From positions 1,211 to 63,445 of the forward strand of contig JAHDIN010000016.1 of assembly GCA_020630775.1 (NCBI GenBank): DNA of 62,235 bases, read 5' to 3'. The position numbers were made by a program, and so were the translations under genes. The notes beneath the pieces are model-generated. The model was not told the origin of the DNA. It worked only from the letters and a program-made list of their open reading frames with translations, and searched no databases. How positions within the stretch are numbered: the first letter of the stretch is position 1; each line of letters opens with the position of its first letter. Shown here piece after piece: positions 51,509 through 61,404 of this stretch. The DNA is from Saprospiraceae bacterium. Lineage in GTDB: Bacteria; Bacteroidota; Bacteroidia; Chitinophagales; Saprospiraceae.

Positions 51509-53992
51509 ATGAAAAAAACGCTACTCTTTCTCATTGCGCTTATCTCATTACAATTAGTTTCAGCGCAAGACTTTGCGATTCAATTAGACGGTCAATCAGA
51601 ATATCTATCTGTTCCACATAAGGACAATCAAAATATAGGCGACAACTTTACTGTAGAGGCTTGGATTTACGCCAATAGCTGGACAAATGAAATATGGAGA
51701 GGATCTATCATCAACAAAGACAATCAAGGTCCAGATAGAGGATATGCGTTCAGAGTCGGTGACAATGGCAAGTTATCCTTCGTTATCGCTGTAGACAATA
51801 CTTGGCAAGAAACATTCACGTCTTCAATAATGAATACCAAGCAATGGCATCATATAGCAGGCACTGTTGATAATGGCACAGTAAAACTTTACATCGATGG
51901 TCAAGAAGTAGCCAACGGATCGTTTTCAGGAACCCCTTCTGCCCTACCTATGCCTTTAAGAATTGGCGCCTCTAACTTTGATGGTCGATTTTTTGATGGG
52001 ATCATTGACGAAGTGCGCTTGTGGTCAACAACAAGAACTGCGCAACAAATTGCAGAGGCATCAACACAAGACTTGATAGGTAATGAATCAGGATTAGAGT
52101 TATACCTCCCAATGAAAGAAGGCTCTGGCAATACAACAGAAAACTTAGTAGATGCCAATTGCAGTGCTACTGGAGTAGGCATTGACGATAGTAATTGGGT
52201 AGAGGGTTATAGTTTACCAGACTTTGACATTTCAACCAAAGGCATACAAGGCTTTGATCGAATTAACATGAAGACCAGACCAATCAAATTAATGGTAGAC
52301 CTCCAAAACACAGGTACCAATGAAATTTCAGATTATACCCTAGAAGCATATGTGAATGGTGATTTGGCACTATCTGAAAATTTTGATGTCAGCATTCCTG
52401 CTGGAGAATTAACGACAGTAACATTTAAAACACCACTAGACCTTGTTGACTTAGATAGACCTAATATCGAAATTGTAGCTAACCATCCTGATGACGGCAA
52501 CTTACTTAACAACAGATTAAGCACAACCATAAATAATGAGAAGGGCCCGCGAGTTCAATTATGGGAATCAGAACAACATAATTTCGGAGCAGCAGGACAA
52601 AATCAATTTCAGAAAGTCGTGTTACCAAAAGACTTATCTCCTTATAGTCAAATCTTATTGCACATTTCGGTTGATTGTCCTTCAACAGGATGCGACCCTT
52701 GGGATCAAACAGCAAATATTGTAGCCATCACACCTAACGGTAATTTTGAAATTGCAAGATATATTACGCCATTTGGTATAGCTTGCGGACCTTGGACTGT
52801 AGACATAACAGATTTTAGATCTATTCTTGAAGGCAGTGTCGAATACAATTCTTTTGTGCAAGTTTTTGGAAGTTCAGGATGGCTGGTAAATGTAGAGATG
52901 GAATTTATTGAAGGTAATGCTTCGTTGCCTTTTTCTAAAGTAACGCCATTATGGAGAAACGACTATCAAGTATATGGAGATCCGGGTATAAGTTATGATT
53001 TTGATCCATTTGTAGTTACACGATCAGACAACACGGCATCTACCCACTTAAGAATGCAAGTAACGGGTCATGGACAAGGGAATACAAATAACGCTGCTGA
53101 ATTTTTTGATGTACGTCACAGCATTACAGTTGACGGCACGGAAGTAGATCAACATCATCTTTGGAAAGATGATTGTCCAGCTAATACCTGTGCTGATCAA
53201 TTAGGCACATGGCTATTTCCTAGAGCTGGATGGTGCCCCGGTCAAGAAGTCAGACCTTACAATGTGGATCTTACGAGCATACTTACCGCCCAACAAAATG
53301 CTTCAATAGATTATGTACTTCAAGATTACACCAATTTACTTAACACAGGATACAACTCAAGTGGTCACACAGAGCCACATTACAGAGTTCACGGCTTCCT
53401 TATAGAAGAAAGTAGCGACAGATATGTAGATTATAGAAACTTAAGATTAGAAAACCTCCGCGTCGAATCTTCTAACCAAATGACAGATTTGGCGACTGTA
53501 GATCTTTTCAATGACGGTTCTGTACCCGTAGAAGGCTTTACAGTAAATTTATTTGACGTAGACGGCCGTCAAATATTCACGAGAGATTATACGCTTACTA
53601 TGGATCCAGGTGAAGGAATAGAGTTACTTATGCAATACAACAGCGCAGCATTAAGCAGTAAATACATTGCTGAAGTCATTTACGACAACACTGAAAACCC
53701 TGGAGACAATTTAGTAAGAAGCAACATTTCAGTATCCGCAGAAGAGGCATGGTTTAATAACTTAATCACCGTGGCTCCAAATCCATCACAAGGCATTGTG
53801 GTTGTTTCAACAGACAACTTGCTTCTAGGTGCTCAATTAACGGTGATTGACGCCCAAGGCAAATTGATTTCTAACACTGTCATCACAGAGAAAAATACAG
53901 AGATTAACTTCGAACATCAAGGACTTTACTATTTGAAAGTAACTGCTCCAGAAGGTCAACAGACAACTCGAAAAGTAGTTATTGTTAAGTAA
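51509..53992 (+). CDS. LamG domain fused to PNGase F-like domain, with T9SS sorting
   Basis: The 827-aa protein has a signal peptide (1-19, ending VSAQ) and a LamG/concanavalin-like domain (about 22-215; FTVEAWIYANSW and IDEVRLWSTTRTAQQIAE). A linker domain follows. A PNGase F-like region (about 340-660) has CPSTGCDPWDQTANIVAI, ARYITPFGIACGPWTVDITDFR and WLFPRAGWCPGQEV. A C-terminal T9SS domain ends it (about 755-827; VAPNPSQGIVVVST). PNGase F releases N-linked glycans by hydrolysing the Asn side-chain amide. Here a carbohydrate-binding-like LamG module precedes it. It lies 16 nt before the SusC gene and likely belongs to the same locus. Confidence 0.82.
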   Translation: MKKTLLFLIALISLQLVSAQDFAIQLDGQSEYLSVPHKDNQNIGDNFTVEAWIYANSWTNEIWRGSIINKDNQGPDRGYAFRVGDNGKLSFVIAVDNTWQETFTSSIMNTKQWHHIAGTVDNGTVKLYIDGQEVANGSFSGTPSALPMPLRIGASNFDGRFFDGIIDEVRLWSTTRTAQQIAEASTQDLIGNESGLELYLPMKEGSGNTTENLVDANCSATGVGIDDSNWVEGYSLPDFDISTKGIQGFDRINMKTRPIKLMVDLQNTGTNEISDYTLEAYVNGDLALSENFDVSIPAGELTTVTFKTPLDLVDLDRPNIEIVANHPDDGNLLNNRLSTTINNEKGPRVQLWESEQHNFGAAGQNQFQKVVLPKDLSPYSQILLHISVDCPSTGCDPWDQTANIVAITPNGNFEIARYITPFGIACGPWTVDITDFRSILEGSVEYNSFVQVFGSSGWLVNVEMEFIEGNASLPFSKVTPLWRNDYQVYGDPGISYDFDPFVVTRSDNTASTHLRMQVTGHGQGNTNNAAEFFDVRHSITVDGTEVDQHHLWKDDCPANTCADQLGTWLFPRAGWCPGQEVRPYNVDLTSILTAQQNASIDYVLQDYTNLLNTGYNSSGHTEPHYRVHGFLIEESSDRYVDYRNLRLENLRVESSNQMTDLATVDLFNDGSVPVEGFTVNLFDVDGRQIFTRDYTLTMDPGEGIELLMQYNSAALSSKYIAEVIYDNTENPGDNLVRSNISVSAEEAWFNNLITVAPNPSQGIVVVSTDNLLLGAQLTVIDAQGKLISNTVITEKNTEINFEHQGLYYLKVTAPEGQQTTRKVVIVK

Positions 53993-54008
53993 TTGATCAG
54001 GGAATAAA

Positions 54009-57000
54009 ATGACGATAAAAAAAATTATTGGGTCAGCCTTGTGCTGCTTATATATGGCCATTGGCTTTTCGCAAGTTGAAATAAAAGGTATCGTCATTGA
54101 TGGCGACACCAATGAACCTCTAATTGGCGTCTCCATCCTAAACCTTAACTCCAACAAAGGCACCGTAACAGAAATCGATGGATCCTTTGTTATTTCAGGT
54201 AAACAAGGCCAAGAATTAGAATTTAATTATTTAGGATATCGCAGTTTAAAGCGAACAATAGAAACATTAGAAAACCTAAGCATTCAATTATTTCCTAATG
54301 GTGTAGAATTAGACCAAGTAGTCATAACTGGACCTGGCATAAAAAGACAGAAGCGTGGATTAGGTTATTCTACAGAAAGTTTTAAAGGTGAAAACATTGC
54401 CTTATCCAATGCGCCGAATGTAGTCAATGCTCTATCTGGTCGAGCAGCTGGAGTAAATATTACAAATGCGAATGGCATAGATGGCGGCACCTCGCGAATT
54501 GTTATAAGAGGGAATAACAACATCACAGGAAATAACCAACCTTTAATTATCGTCGATGGTGTTCCTATTGAAAACCCACCTGGACTCACCCGAATCGGTA
54601 GAGGTACAGATTGGGGTTCAGCCATCAACAACATCAATCCTGAAGATATTGCCTCTGTAGATATACTCAAAGGACCTACTGCATCTGCTAAATATGGCAT
54701 GCGAGGTGCTAATGGAGTTGTTGTGATCACCACCCATAAAGGGCAATCGAGAAAAGGTCTTGGCATAGAATACACTGTCACACACAAACACATACAACCA
54801 TTTCGTTACAGAGAAGTCCAAAATATTTTTGGAGCTGGAGGTCCTGTCAGTTTACTCGAACCAACATTCCAAACCAATGCTGCGGGAGAACTGGTTTATC
54901 CTAATGCCGTCCATACCAGCAATGGTCCTTTCGGAAGGCCAACTACTGAACAATTTGGCTTTTATTCCACTGGAGTAAGTTGGGGGCCACGAATGGAAGG
55001 CCAAACAGTAAGATGGTGGGATGGTGAGTTAAGAGAATACACGCCTCAACCTGATAATTTAAAACAGTTTTTTCAAAATGGCTCAACCACTACTCACAAT
55101 ATCAACTTTAGTAGAGCTGGTGATTTTGGTACTATTAGAACGTCTTTGAGCTATCAAGATCATTCTGCAGTTGTCCCCAATTCAGATTTCAATCAAACCA
55201 CAGTCAACTTAGGAGGTCAATTAAACATAAGCAACAAAGTAAGCTCTACCATTTCTATAAGCTACATCAACTTCAATAGGAAAAACAGTCCTTCATTGGG
55301 AGATGACAATAATGCTTCATTTGGAAAAGGCATACTTTACAGTTGGCCTAGGTCTTACAAAGGTTTAGAGGAAGAATTAAATTTCAATGAAGACGGCACT
55401 CGCCACAACTATGGAGGCAATTATCCATTTACGTTTACGCCCAATCATTTATGGTGGAATACTTATAACCAAAACACCTACTTGACGCGTAATAAAATCA
55501 TAGGATCTATAGGTTTGAATTTTCAAATCCTATCATGGCTTTCTGCAGAAGTTAAAGTCGGTACTGATTTAAATTTCAATGAGTTCGAGCAGCGATTTAA
55601 TCCTTTTGATCAAACAGGCATTGTCGGGGGTTTCTACAGTAATGAAATAGACAGAAACACCATTGTCAATAATGAATTTTTAATTACTGCTCAAAAGGAA
55701 AACATTTTTAGAGATGACCTTAATGCTTCATTTTCATTTGGAGGCACAAGCTGGAAAAGAGATCAATATGGCATCAATGCTTTTACTAGAGAATGGCAAA
55801 ATCCATGGTTATTTGCATTCAATAATTTTAGCTCAAGCAACATAGATCAAATTCCATTACCAAACGAAATAAGATACAACAAGCGCATTAATTCATTATA
55901 TGGCTTTTTAAATTTAGATTACAAAAAGACAGTATTCTTAGAGTTAGCTGGAAGAAACGACTGGTCCTCTTCCCTACCCATAAATAGCAATTCGTATTTC
56001 TATCCTTCTGCATCATTGAGTTATGTCCTTTCAGAAACAATTGATCTACCTGATTGGATCAGTTTCTTAAAAGTTAGAGGATCGTACGCTAAGGCAGCTA
56101 CTGACACAGATCCCTTTTTATTAGACTTCGTATACAACACAGGGACGTTTGGAGGTCAACAAACTGCAAGCTTACCATCAGTCAAACCGCCTTCAGAATT
56201 GCGCCCACAAGAAGCCAATTCTTATGAATTTGGTTTAAATATTGGTGCATTTGACGATAAAGTAAGTATTGACTTGACCTATTATTACATTTCATCATTT
56301 AATCAAATATTAGACTCTCCGACACCGACATCATCTGGCGCATCTCAAATCAGAATCAATAATGGCACGCTAGAAAATTATGGCTATGAATTATCACTTA
56401 ATGCCTATGTACATTATTGGTCTGAAGGATACATCAACACAGGACTTAATTTAGCTCACAATAGAAACTTTGTAAAGAGTTTGGGTGATGGAGCCGAGTT
56501 TTTAGAGATTGGAGAGATCTGGGGCGACTTTGGTCCTAAGATAATGATAAGAGAAGGTGAACAATACGGCACTATCTATGGCTTCGATCATATATACCAT
56601 GAGAATGGCCAACCCATAGTTACTGATGAAGGTACGCATTACCAAATTACAGACACACACGTTCCAATAGGCAATGCATCACCGTTCTTAACGGGAGGTT
56701 GGACTTTAGAAGCGAAGTATAAAAACTTTAGATTTCAATCATTAGTAGATGGAAAGATTGGTGGAGACATATATGCAGGTTCACATGTCATTGGTCTGCA
56801 AACGGGACAAAGTCCGCAAACGTTAGATGAAAGAATGGGCAATGGCCTTCCATACACAGATCCTGAGGGCAACGAACGTAATGTTGGTGTTATTCTGCCT
56901 GGTGTCAAAGCAGATGGAACAACAAACAACGAAGTAGTCCATTACTACTACAAATATCTGCCGAATGCTGGAGGCTGGGGAAAGATATTAACTACACCTG

Positions 57001-57260
57001 GCATCATGGATAACTCATGGGTTAAGATGCGCGAAATGTCCTTAAGCTATGATTTCAATCCAGCAAGCTTAAGTCGACTAAAAGTATTTCAAGATTTAAA
57101 AATTTCGCTTGTAGGAAGAGATTTATTTTATTTCTATTCATCCATTCCTGATCGCATCAATCCAGAAGGAGGTAGTGGTTCTGGTAATGCTCAAGGATTA
57201 GAATGGGCTTCCTTTCCTAGTATGCGATCTGTCAGTATTCGTTTAAATGCAAAGTTTTAA
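54009..57260 (+). CDS. SusC/RagA-family TonB-dependent transporter
   Basis: The 1083-aa protein begins with a signal peptide (ending GFSQ), then a carboxypeptidase-regulatory-like domain (about 22-100; IKGIVIDGDTNEPLIGVSIL) typical of SusC proteins. The plug follows (about 105-230; VVNALSGRAAGVNITNANG, LIIVDGVPIENPPG, ILKGPTASAKYGMRGANGVV), then a 22-strand beta-barrel ending SVSIRLNAKF. It imports large glycans or peptides with the SusD-like lipoprotein. Its stop is 1 nt before the SusD start. Substrate is unknown, but the PNGase F-like neighbour suggests glycoprotein-derived material. Confidence 0.93.
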   Translation: MTIKKIIGSALCCLYMAIGFSQVEIKGIVIDGDTNEPLIGVSILNLNSNKGTVTEIDGSFVISGKQGQELEFNYLGYRSLKRTIETLENLSIQLFPNGVELDQVVITGPGIKRQKRGLGYSTESFKGENIALSNAPNVVNALSGRAAGVNITNANGIDGGTSRIVIRGNNNITGNNQPLIIVDGVPIENPPGLTRIGRGTDWGSAINNINPEDIASVDILKGPTASAKYGMRGANGVVVITTHKGQSRKGLGIEYTVTHKHIQPFRYREVQNIFGAGGPVSLLEPTFQTNAAGELVYPNAVHTSNGPFGRPTTEQFGFYSTGVSWGPRMEGQTVRWWDGELREYTPQPDNLKQFFQNGSTTTHNINFSRAGDFGTIRTSLSYQDHSAVVPNSDFNQTTVNLGGQLNISNKVSSTISISYINFNRKNSPSLGDDNNASFGKGILYSWPRSYKGLEEELNFNEDGTRHNYGGNYPFTFTPNHLWWNTYNQNTYLTRNKIIGSIGLNFQILSWLSAEVKVGTDLNFNEFEQRFNPFDQTGIVGGFYSNEIDRNTIVNNEFLITAQKENIFRDDLNASFSFGGTSWKRDQYGINAFTREWQNPWLFAFNNFSSSNIDQIPLPNEIRYNKRINSLYGFLNLDYKKTVFLELAGRNDWSSSLPINSNSYFYPSASLSYVLSETIDLPDWISFLKVRGSYAKAATDTDPFLLDFVYNTGTFGGQQTASLPSVKPPSELRPQEANSYEFGLNIGAFDDKVSIDLTYYYISSFNQILDSPTPTSSGASQIRINNGTLENYGYELSLNAYVHYWSEGYINTGLNLAHNRNFVKSLGDGAEFLEIGEIWGDFGPKIMIREGEQYGTIYGFDHIYHENGQPIVTDEGTHYQITDTHVPIGNASPFLTGGWTLEAKYKNFRFQSLVDGKIGGDIYAGSHVIGLQTGQSPQTLDERMGNGLPYTDPEGNERNVGVILPGVKADGTTNNEVVHYYYKYLPNAGGWGKILTTPGIMDNSWVKMREMSLSYDFNPASLSRLKVFQDLKISLVGRDLFYFYSSIPDRINPEGGSGSGNAQGLEWASFPSMRSVSIRLNAKF

Positions 57261-57261
57261 A

Positions 57262-58824
57262 ATGAAATTATCAAAACCAATCATACTATTACTTTGCTGC
57301 TTTCTATTTGCTTGTGACAAGGATTTCGACACTATAAACGAAAATCCTTTGCAACCTTCTCAAGTAGCGGATGGTGCCATTTTTAATGAACTAGTCAACT
57401 CTTTAAGACTAGGTTGGAATCGGCAACTATTTCTTCATAATGAAATACTATATGATGTAACAGAACAAGCTGTTGTGACCGCACAGACCTTCGGCAATGT
57501 AGAAGGTGGTGTTGAAGATGTGTGGAGCAATTACTACACTGCACTCAAAAACGCAAATGCTTTATATCAAAATCTAAATCTCGAAATCCATGACCAACAG
57601 CGGGCCATGGTCGATATTTTAATGGCATACAAAACCTTTCAGGTTACAGATTTATTCGGAGACATCCCATACAGTGAGGCTGGACAAGCTTTCTTGGACA
57701 ACCCAATTATTCGACCACAATATGACAGCCAAGAAAGTATTTATAAAAAGCTAATCGAAGATTTAAGAGAAGCATCAATAAGCCTTACTTCAGGAGACAA
57801 GACTTCTGATGGTGAAAACTATTTAAGATTTGGAACTTTTGAAACGCTATTTAGAGACAATAAAGACAAGTGGATCCGTTTTGCAAACTCCCTACAGTTA
57901 AGGTATCTGATTAGAATGTATGAAAGAGACCCTGAGTTTGTTGAACCGCGTGTCGCGGAATTGATTTCTACAGGCGCCAATACACTTATTGCAAATGGAG
58001 ATGCGCTTATGAGCCCAAGAGAGCAAATGTGGACGAATCTTGGCGTCAACTGGTCGTTTGCCGAACACAATAAAGTGCGTATGGGATCTACCATGTGGGC
58101 ATTTTTAACTGAAGACAATGAACAGTTAGACCCAAGACTAGGAATCTTTTTTGAAACTAATAATAACGATGAGTGGGTACCCTTTCCACAAATATCAGAC
58201 AACAGCACTCCACAATCTGGCGGCGAACCCTATAGAAGAGAACAGCGAGATGGTAATCATGCTGAAAAAGGAGCAGGCAACATCTACTCGCCTGTCAACT
58301 ATTATTTAATACGCGATGATTTAGATATTCCAGAGATTTTGATGACTTCAGCAGAAGTACAGTTTTTAAGAGCAGAAATATTTTTACGCGGTATTGGTGT
58401 TTCTCAAGATCCTTTTCTAGCCCAATCAGCTTACAGACAAGGCATGCTAGAATCCATGGACTTTTGGGAAGGCTTGATGGAAAACTCGGAAATATGGATC
58501 AACAAATCACGTATTTTTTCTTCTAGTGAAAAATTCCTTTTAACAGAACATCCAAAGTATAAACTTGATCCATCGGCAGATATCAATAGTAATTTAGAGA
58601 AAATATACGCTCAAAGATGGGTAGATACTTTTCGACAACCATGGGAAGGATTTAGCTTGTTAAGAAGAACCAATAAAGTACCTAGAGAAAAACCAGAGAA
58701 TACTTTCAACAGATTTAAATATCCCCCATCAGAAGTTGCACTAAATAGTTCTAGTTATCAAGAACAAATCTCAAAAATGGGTGGTGATGAAAGGAATGTA
58801 AAAGTTTGGTGGCAAGCCAATTAG
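57262..58824 (+). CDS. SusD/RagB-like surface lipoprotein
   Basis: From the ATG at 57262 the protein is 520 aa; an in-frame ATG at 57247 would overlap SusC and adds five residues before the signal peptide. The lipobox LFACDKDFDT carries acidic residues after Cys, like the surface-export signal of Bacteroidota lipoproteins. The rest matches the SusD_2-type family (DVWSNYYTALKNANALYQ; AYKTFQVTDLFGDIPYSEAGQ; QRWVDTFRQPWEGFSLLRRTNKVP). It binds the substrate and forms a lid over the SusC barrel. Confidence 0.92.
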   Translation: MKLSKPIILLLCCFLFACDKDFDTINENPLQPSQVADGAIFNELVNSLRLGWNRQLFLHNEILYDVTEQAVVTAQTFGNVEGGVEDVWSNYYTALKNANALYQNLNLEIHDQQRAMVDILMAYKTFQVTDLFGDIPYSEAGQAFLDNPIIRPQYDSQESIYKKLIEDLREASISLTSGDKTSDGENYLRFGTFETLFRDNKDKWIRFANSLQLRYLIRMYERDPEFVEPRVAELISTGANTLIANGDALMSPREQMWTNLGVNWSFAEHNKVRMGSTMWAFLTEDNEQLDPRLGIFFETNNNDEWVPFPQISDNSTPQSGGEPYRREQRDGNHAEKGAGNIYSPVNYYLIRDDLDIPEILMTSAEVQFLRAEIFLRGIGVSQDPFLAQSAYRQGMLESMDFWEGLMENSEIWINKSRIFSSSEKFLLTEHPKYKLDPSADINSNLEKIYAQRWVDTFRQPWEGFSLLRRTNKVPREKPENTFNRFKYPPSEVALNSSSYQEQISKMGGDERNVKVWWQAN

Positions 58825-58865
58825 AGATAATTGAAGTAATTTCGTTCAGTTATATCTAATCTAAT

Positions 58866-59759
58866 ATGGCTATAAACAAAAGTGATATTCCCAAGATCCC
58901 TTTTAAAGAGGAGGTTAAATTTGGAATTGAGGTTTTTGACTTTCAAAGTTTGTTTGAAAAAATTAAAAACCAGCATAATCACAATCCTCATGTGGTGCAT
59001 CGAATCAGTTTTTACTTTATACTAATTGTAACTAAAAATAGCTATTCCCATTATGTAGATTTCAAAAAGCACAAACTCAAGGAAGGCAGTATCTTATTTA
59101 TAGCCGAAAATCAAATCCATAAGTTTGGCAAGGATGTCTATAATACCGATGGGTATTGCATAATCTTCACTAGCAGCTTTTTCAATAAGAGCTTACTTTT
59201 TAATCACACTAACAAATTTCATCGTTTATTCAACTACCATATTGAAGAACCCACTTTACATTCCAAAGCATCTGACAATGATAATTTAATCCATCTTGTC
59301 GAAGCGCTCTTGCATGAATACAAAATGCCAGACAGTGATGCTAAACTAGAAATCCTATACGCTTTACTGAAAGCCTTTTTATTAAAATCTGAAAGGGCCA
59401 AAGAAATAAAATCGCTTACAGGCATTGATCATAAAAAGCTTGAAGTATTTTCAAACTTCAAAACACTACTAGAACAAGACTACCAAAACACTAGAAGTTC
59501 TCGAGACTTCGCCAGTAAGTTACTTATTTCTTACAAAGCCTTAAACAATACAGTTAAATCATTAACAGGCAAAACAGCTAAAGCCTTTATAGATGATTTT
59601 GTAACCATAGAAATTAAGAGATACCTTAGTTCCACGTCACTATCCATAAAAGAGATAAGTTACAAAACCGGCTTTGAAGAACCTGCTAATCTTATTAAAT
59701 TCTTCAAGAAGCAATCTCAAATCACGCCTCTTAAGTTTAGGCAACAACACACCTCATAA
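58866..59759 (+). CDS. AraC-family transcriptional regulator
   Basis: The 297-aa protein has an N-terminal cupin-like sensing domain (about 20-150; YSHYVDFKKHKLKEGSILFIAENQIHKF) and a C-terminal AraC DNA-binding domain (about 195-297) with two helix-turn-helix units (SRDFASKLLISYKALNNTVKSLTGK and SIKEISYKTGFEEPANLIKFFKKQ). It lies 41 nt after the SusD gene and probably regulates the locus. Its own 3' end is followed by the inverted repeat at 59782. Confidence 0.9.
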   Translation: MAINKSDIPKIPFKEEVKFGIEVFDFQSLFEKIKNQHNHNPHVVHRISFYFILIVTKNSYSHYVDFKKHKLKEGSILFIAENQIHKFGKDVYNTDGYCIIFTSSFFNKSLLFNHTNKFHRLFNYHIEEPTLHSKASDNDNLIHLVEALLHEYKMPDSDAKLEILYALLKAFLLKSERAKEIKSLTGIDHKKLEVFSNFKTLLEQDYQNTRSSRDFASKLLISYKALNNTVKSLTGKTAKAFIDDFVTIEIKRYLSSTSLSIKEISYKTGFEEPANLIKFFKKQSQITPLKFRQQHTS

Positions 59760-59781
59760 GGTCACACTTTGATAGTTTTTG

Positions 59782-59826
59782 AACACATTTTGATAATGTG
59801 TTAGCCTCACCCTGCACTTAACTTTG
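59782..59826 (+). promoter_or_regulatory. inverted repeat and -7-like promoter element
   Basis: AACACATT-TTGAT-AATGTGTT (59782-59802) is a perfect 8-bp inverted repeat between the AraC gene and the ABM/SnoaL gene. TAACTTTG (59819-59826) matches the Bacteroidota -7 consensus TAnnTTTG. A TTTG at 59789 could serve as the -33 element, but the spacing is longer than usual. The repeat may be an operator or the AraC gene's terminator. Confidence 0.4.
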
Positions 59827-59863
59827 TGGTATTATCGAATTGATAAACGAAAATCACAAAATC

Positions 59864-61321
59864 ATGAAACCCTTTACTTTTTTATTAATGATAACAGCAG
59901 GATTAATATTCGGCGCCAGTAGTTGCGAAGATGCCCAACCTATTTTAGAGGTCACGACATTCAAAACAAAAACGACTACCAATACTCAAGCATTTAATAA
60001 GCTAGATGCCAAAATAGAAGAAACATTTACTAGCAAACAGCCTGGATACATTAGAAGACAAAGTGGTATAACAGAAAACGGCGAATACCTTGTCTTCGTT
60101 TACTGGAAGTCTGAAGCTGATGCTAAAGCCTCTATGTACAAATTTATGAAGGATCAATCAGTAGCTAATTACGCTTCTATGATTGATGGCGCCTCAATGA
60201 AAATGGCCAGATACACCATGGATGGCGACTACAATGCAAGCAACTCAGAATTTATTGAGGTGATGTCTTTCAATACTGTGTCAGGAACAGACATGAACAA
60301 TTTTAAAAAGGTCAATAAAAGCGTAGAAACAGGATTTACGGCAAAACAAAAAGGTTTTAAACAAAGACTAACAGGCGTGAGCAGCGACGGCAATCAAGTA
60401 GTGGCAGTATACTGGGATACGAAGAAAAATTCAGATGCCGCTTTACAACCGTTTATGAGCAATCCTATATCAAAAGAATTTATGGGTATGATGGATCAAT
60501 CATCCATCCAAATGGGCAGATATCAAACACTTAATTCAATAAAAAATACAACAATGGAATTATCTAAGAAAGATCAAGTTGTCGCATTGCTTAACAGCTT
60601 CAACACTGGTGATCAAACACCTATCTCCTACATCAATCCTGAAAAATACATCCAACACAATTTGGCTGTGGGTGATGGTTTAGCTGGATTTGGCGAAGTT
60701 ATGCAACATGCACCACCTCAAGGTTTCAAAGCGAATGTCGTAAGAGCATTTGAAGATGGCGATTATGTATTTACACATACTGAATACGATTTCTTCGGAC
60801 CTAAAGCAGGTTTTGATGTATTCAAATTTGAAAATGGTAAAATCGTAGAGCATTGGGATAACTTAATTGAAGTACAACCACCTAATCCTAGTGGAAGAAC
60901 GCAATTTGATGGAGCAACCACAATAACAGATTTGGATAAAACGGAAGAGAATAAAGCCATCATTAAAGGATTTATTACTGACGTCTTATTGAATAATCAA
61001 AATGATAAAATCACTACTTACATTAATCCAACAAACTACGTTCAACACAATCCAGCAGTTGCTGATGGGTTAGAAGGGTTTGGAGCAGCAATGAAATACT
61101 TTGCAGAAAATGGTTTGGTAATGGAATATGACAAACTACACATGGTATTGGGGCAAGGAAATTTCGTCCTAGCATTAAGTGAAGGAAAATTCGGAAAAGG
61201 AGAACATACGGCATTCTATGATTTATTCAGATTAGAAAATGGACAAATCGTTGAGCACTGGGATGTTATTCAAGGGATACCTCCTCAATCAGAATGGAAA
61301 AACCAAAACGGTAAGTTTTAA
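59864..61321 (+). CDS. lipoprotein with two ABM-like and two SnoaL-like domains
   Basis: From the ATG at 59864 the protein is 485 aa with a lipobox-like GASSCED (about Cys20). Two antibiotic-biosynthesis-monooxygenase-like alpha/beta-barrel domains follow (about 27-108, FTSKQPGYIRRQSGITENGEY; 117-200, FTAKQKGFKQRLTGVSSDG). Two NTF2/SnoaL-like domains come next (about 205-320, YINPEKYIQHNLAVGDGLAGF; 340-470, YINPTNYVQHNPAVADGLEGF), each ending in a HWD/VQ-type segment (VEHWDNLIEVQPP; VEHWDVIQGIPPQ). It is preceded by AraC and ends in a strong terminator. A ligand-handling or cofactor-less oxygenase role is possible; the function is unknown. Confidence 0.72.
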   Translation: MKPFTFLLMITAGLIFGASSCEDAQPILEVTTFKTKTTTNTQAFNKLDAKIEETFTSKQPGYIRRQSGITENGEYLVFVYWKSEADAKASMYKFMKDQSVANYASMIDGASMKMARYTMDGDYNASNSEFIEVMSFNTVSGTDMNNFKKVNKSVETGFTAKQKGFKQRLTGVSSDGNQVVAVYWDTKKNSDAALQPFMSNPISKEFMGMMDQSSIQMGRYQTLNSIKNTTMELSKKDQVVALLNSFNTGDQTPISYINPEKYIQHNLAVGDGLAGFGEVMQHAPPQGFKANVVRAFEDGDYVFTHTEYDFFGPKAGFDVFKFENGKIVEHWDNLIEVQPPNPSGRTQFDGATTITDLDKTEENKAIIKGFITDVLLNNQNDKITTYINPTNYVQHNPAVADGLEGFGAAMKYFAENGLVMEYDKLHMVLGQGNFVLALSEGKFGKGEHTAFYDLFRLENGQIVEHWDVIQGIPPQSEWKNQNGKF

Positions 61322-61352
61322 AAATAAAGTTAAGGTTTAGGAATTCAATGAA

Positions 61353-61383
61353 GGAGTATCGCGCATCGATGCTCCTTTTTTTT
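61353..61383 (+). terminator. rho-independent terminator
   Basis: GGAGTATCG (61353-61361) pairs with CGATGCTCC (61367-61375, one G-T pair) and is followed by eight T residues. It ends the ABM/SnoaL gene. Confidence 0.93.
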
Positions 61384-61404
61384 ATAAAACAACAATTAAA
61401 CATT

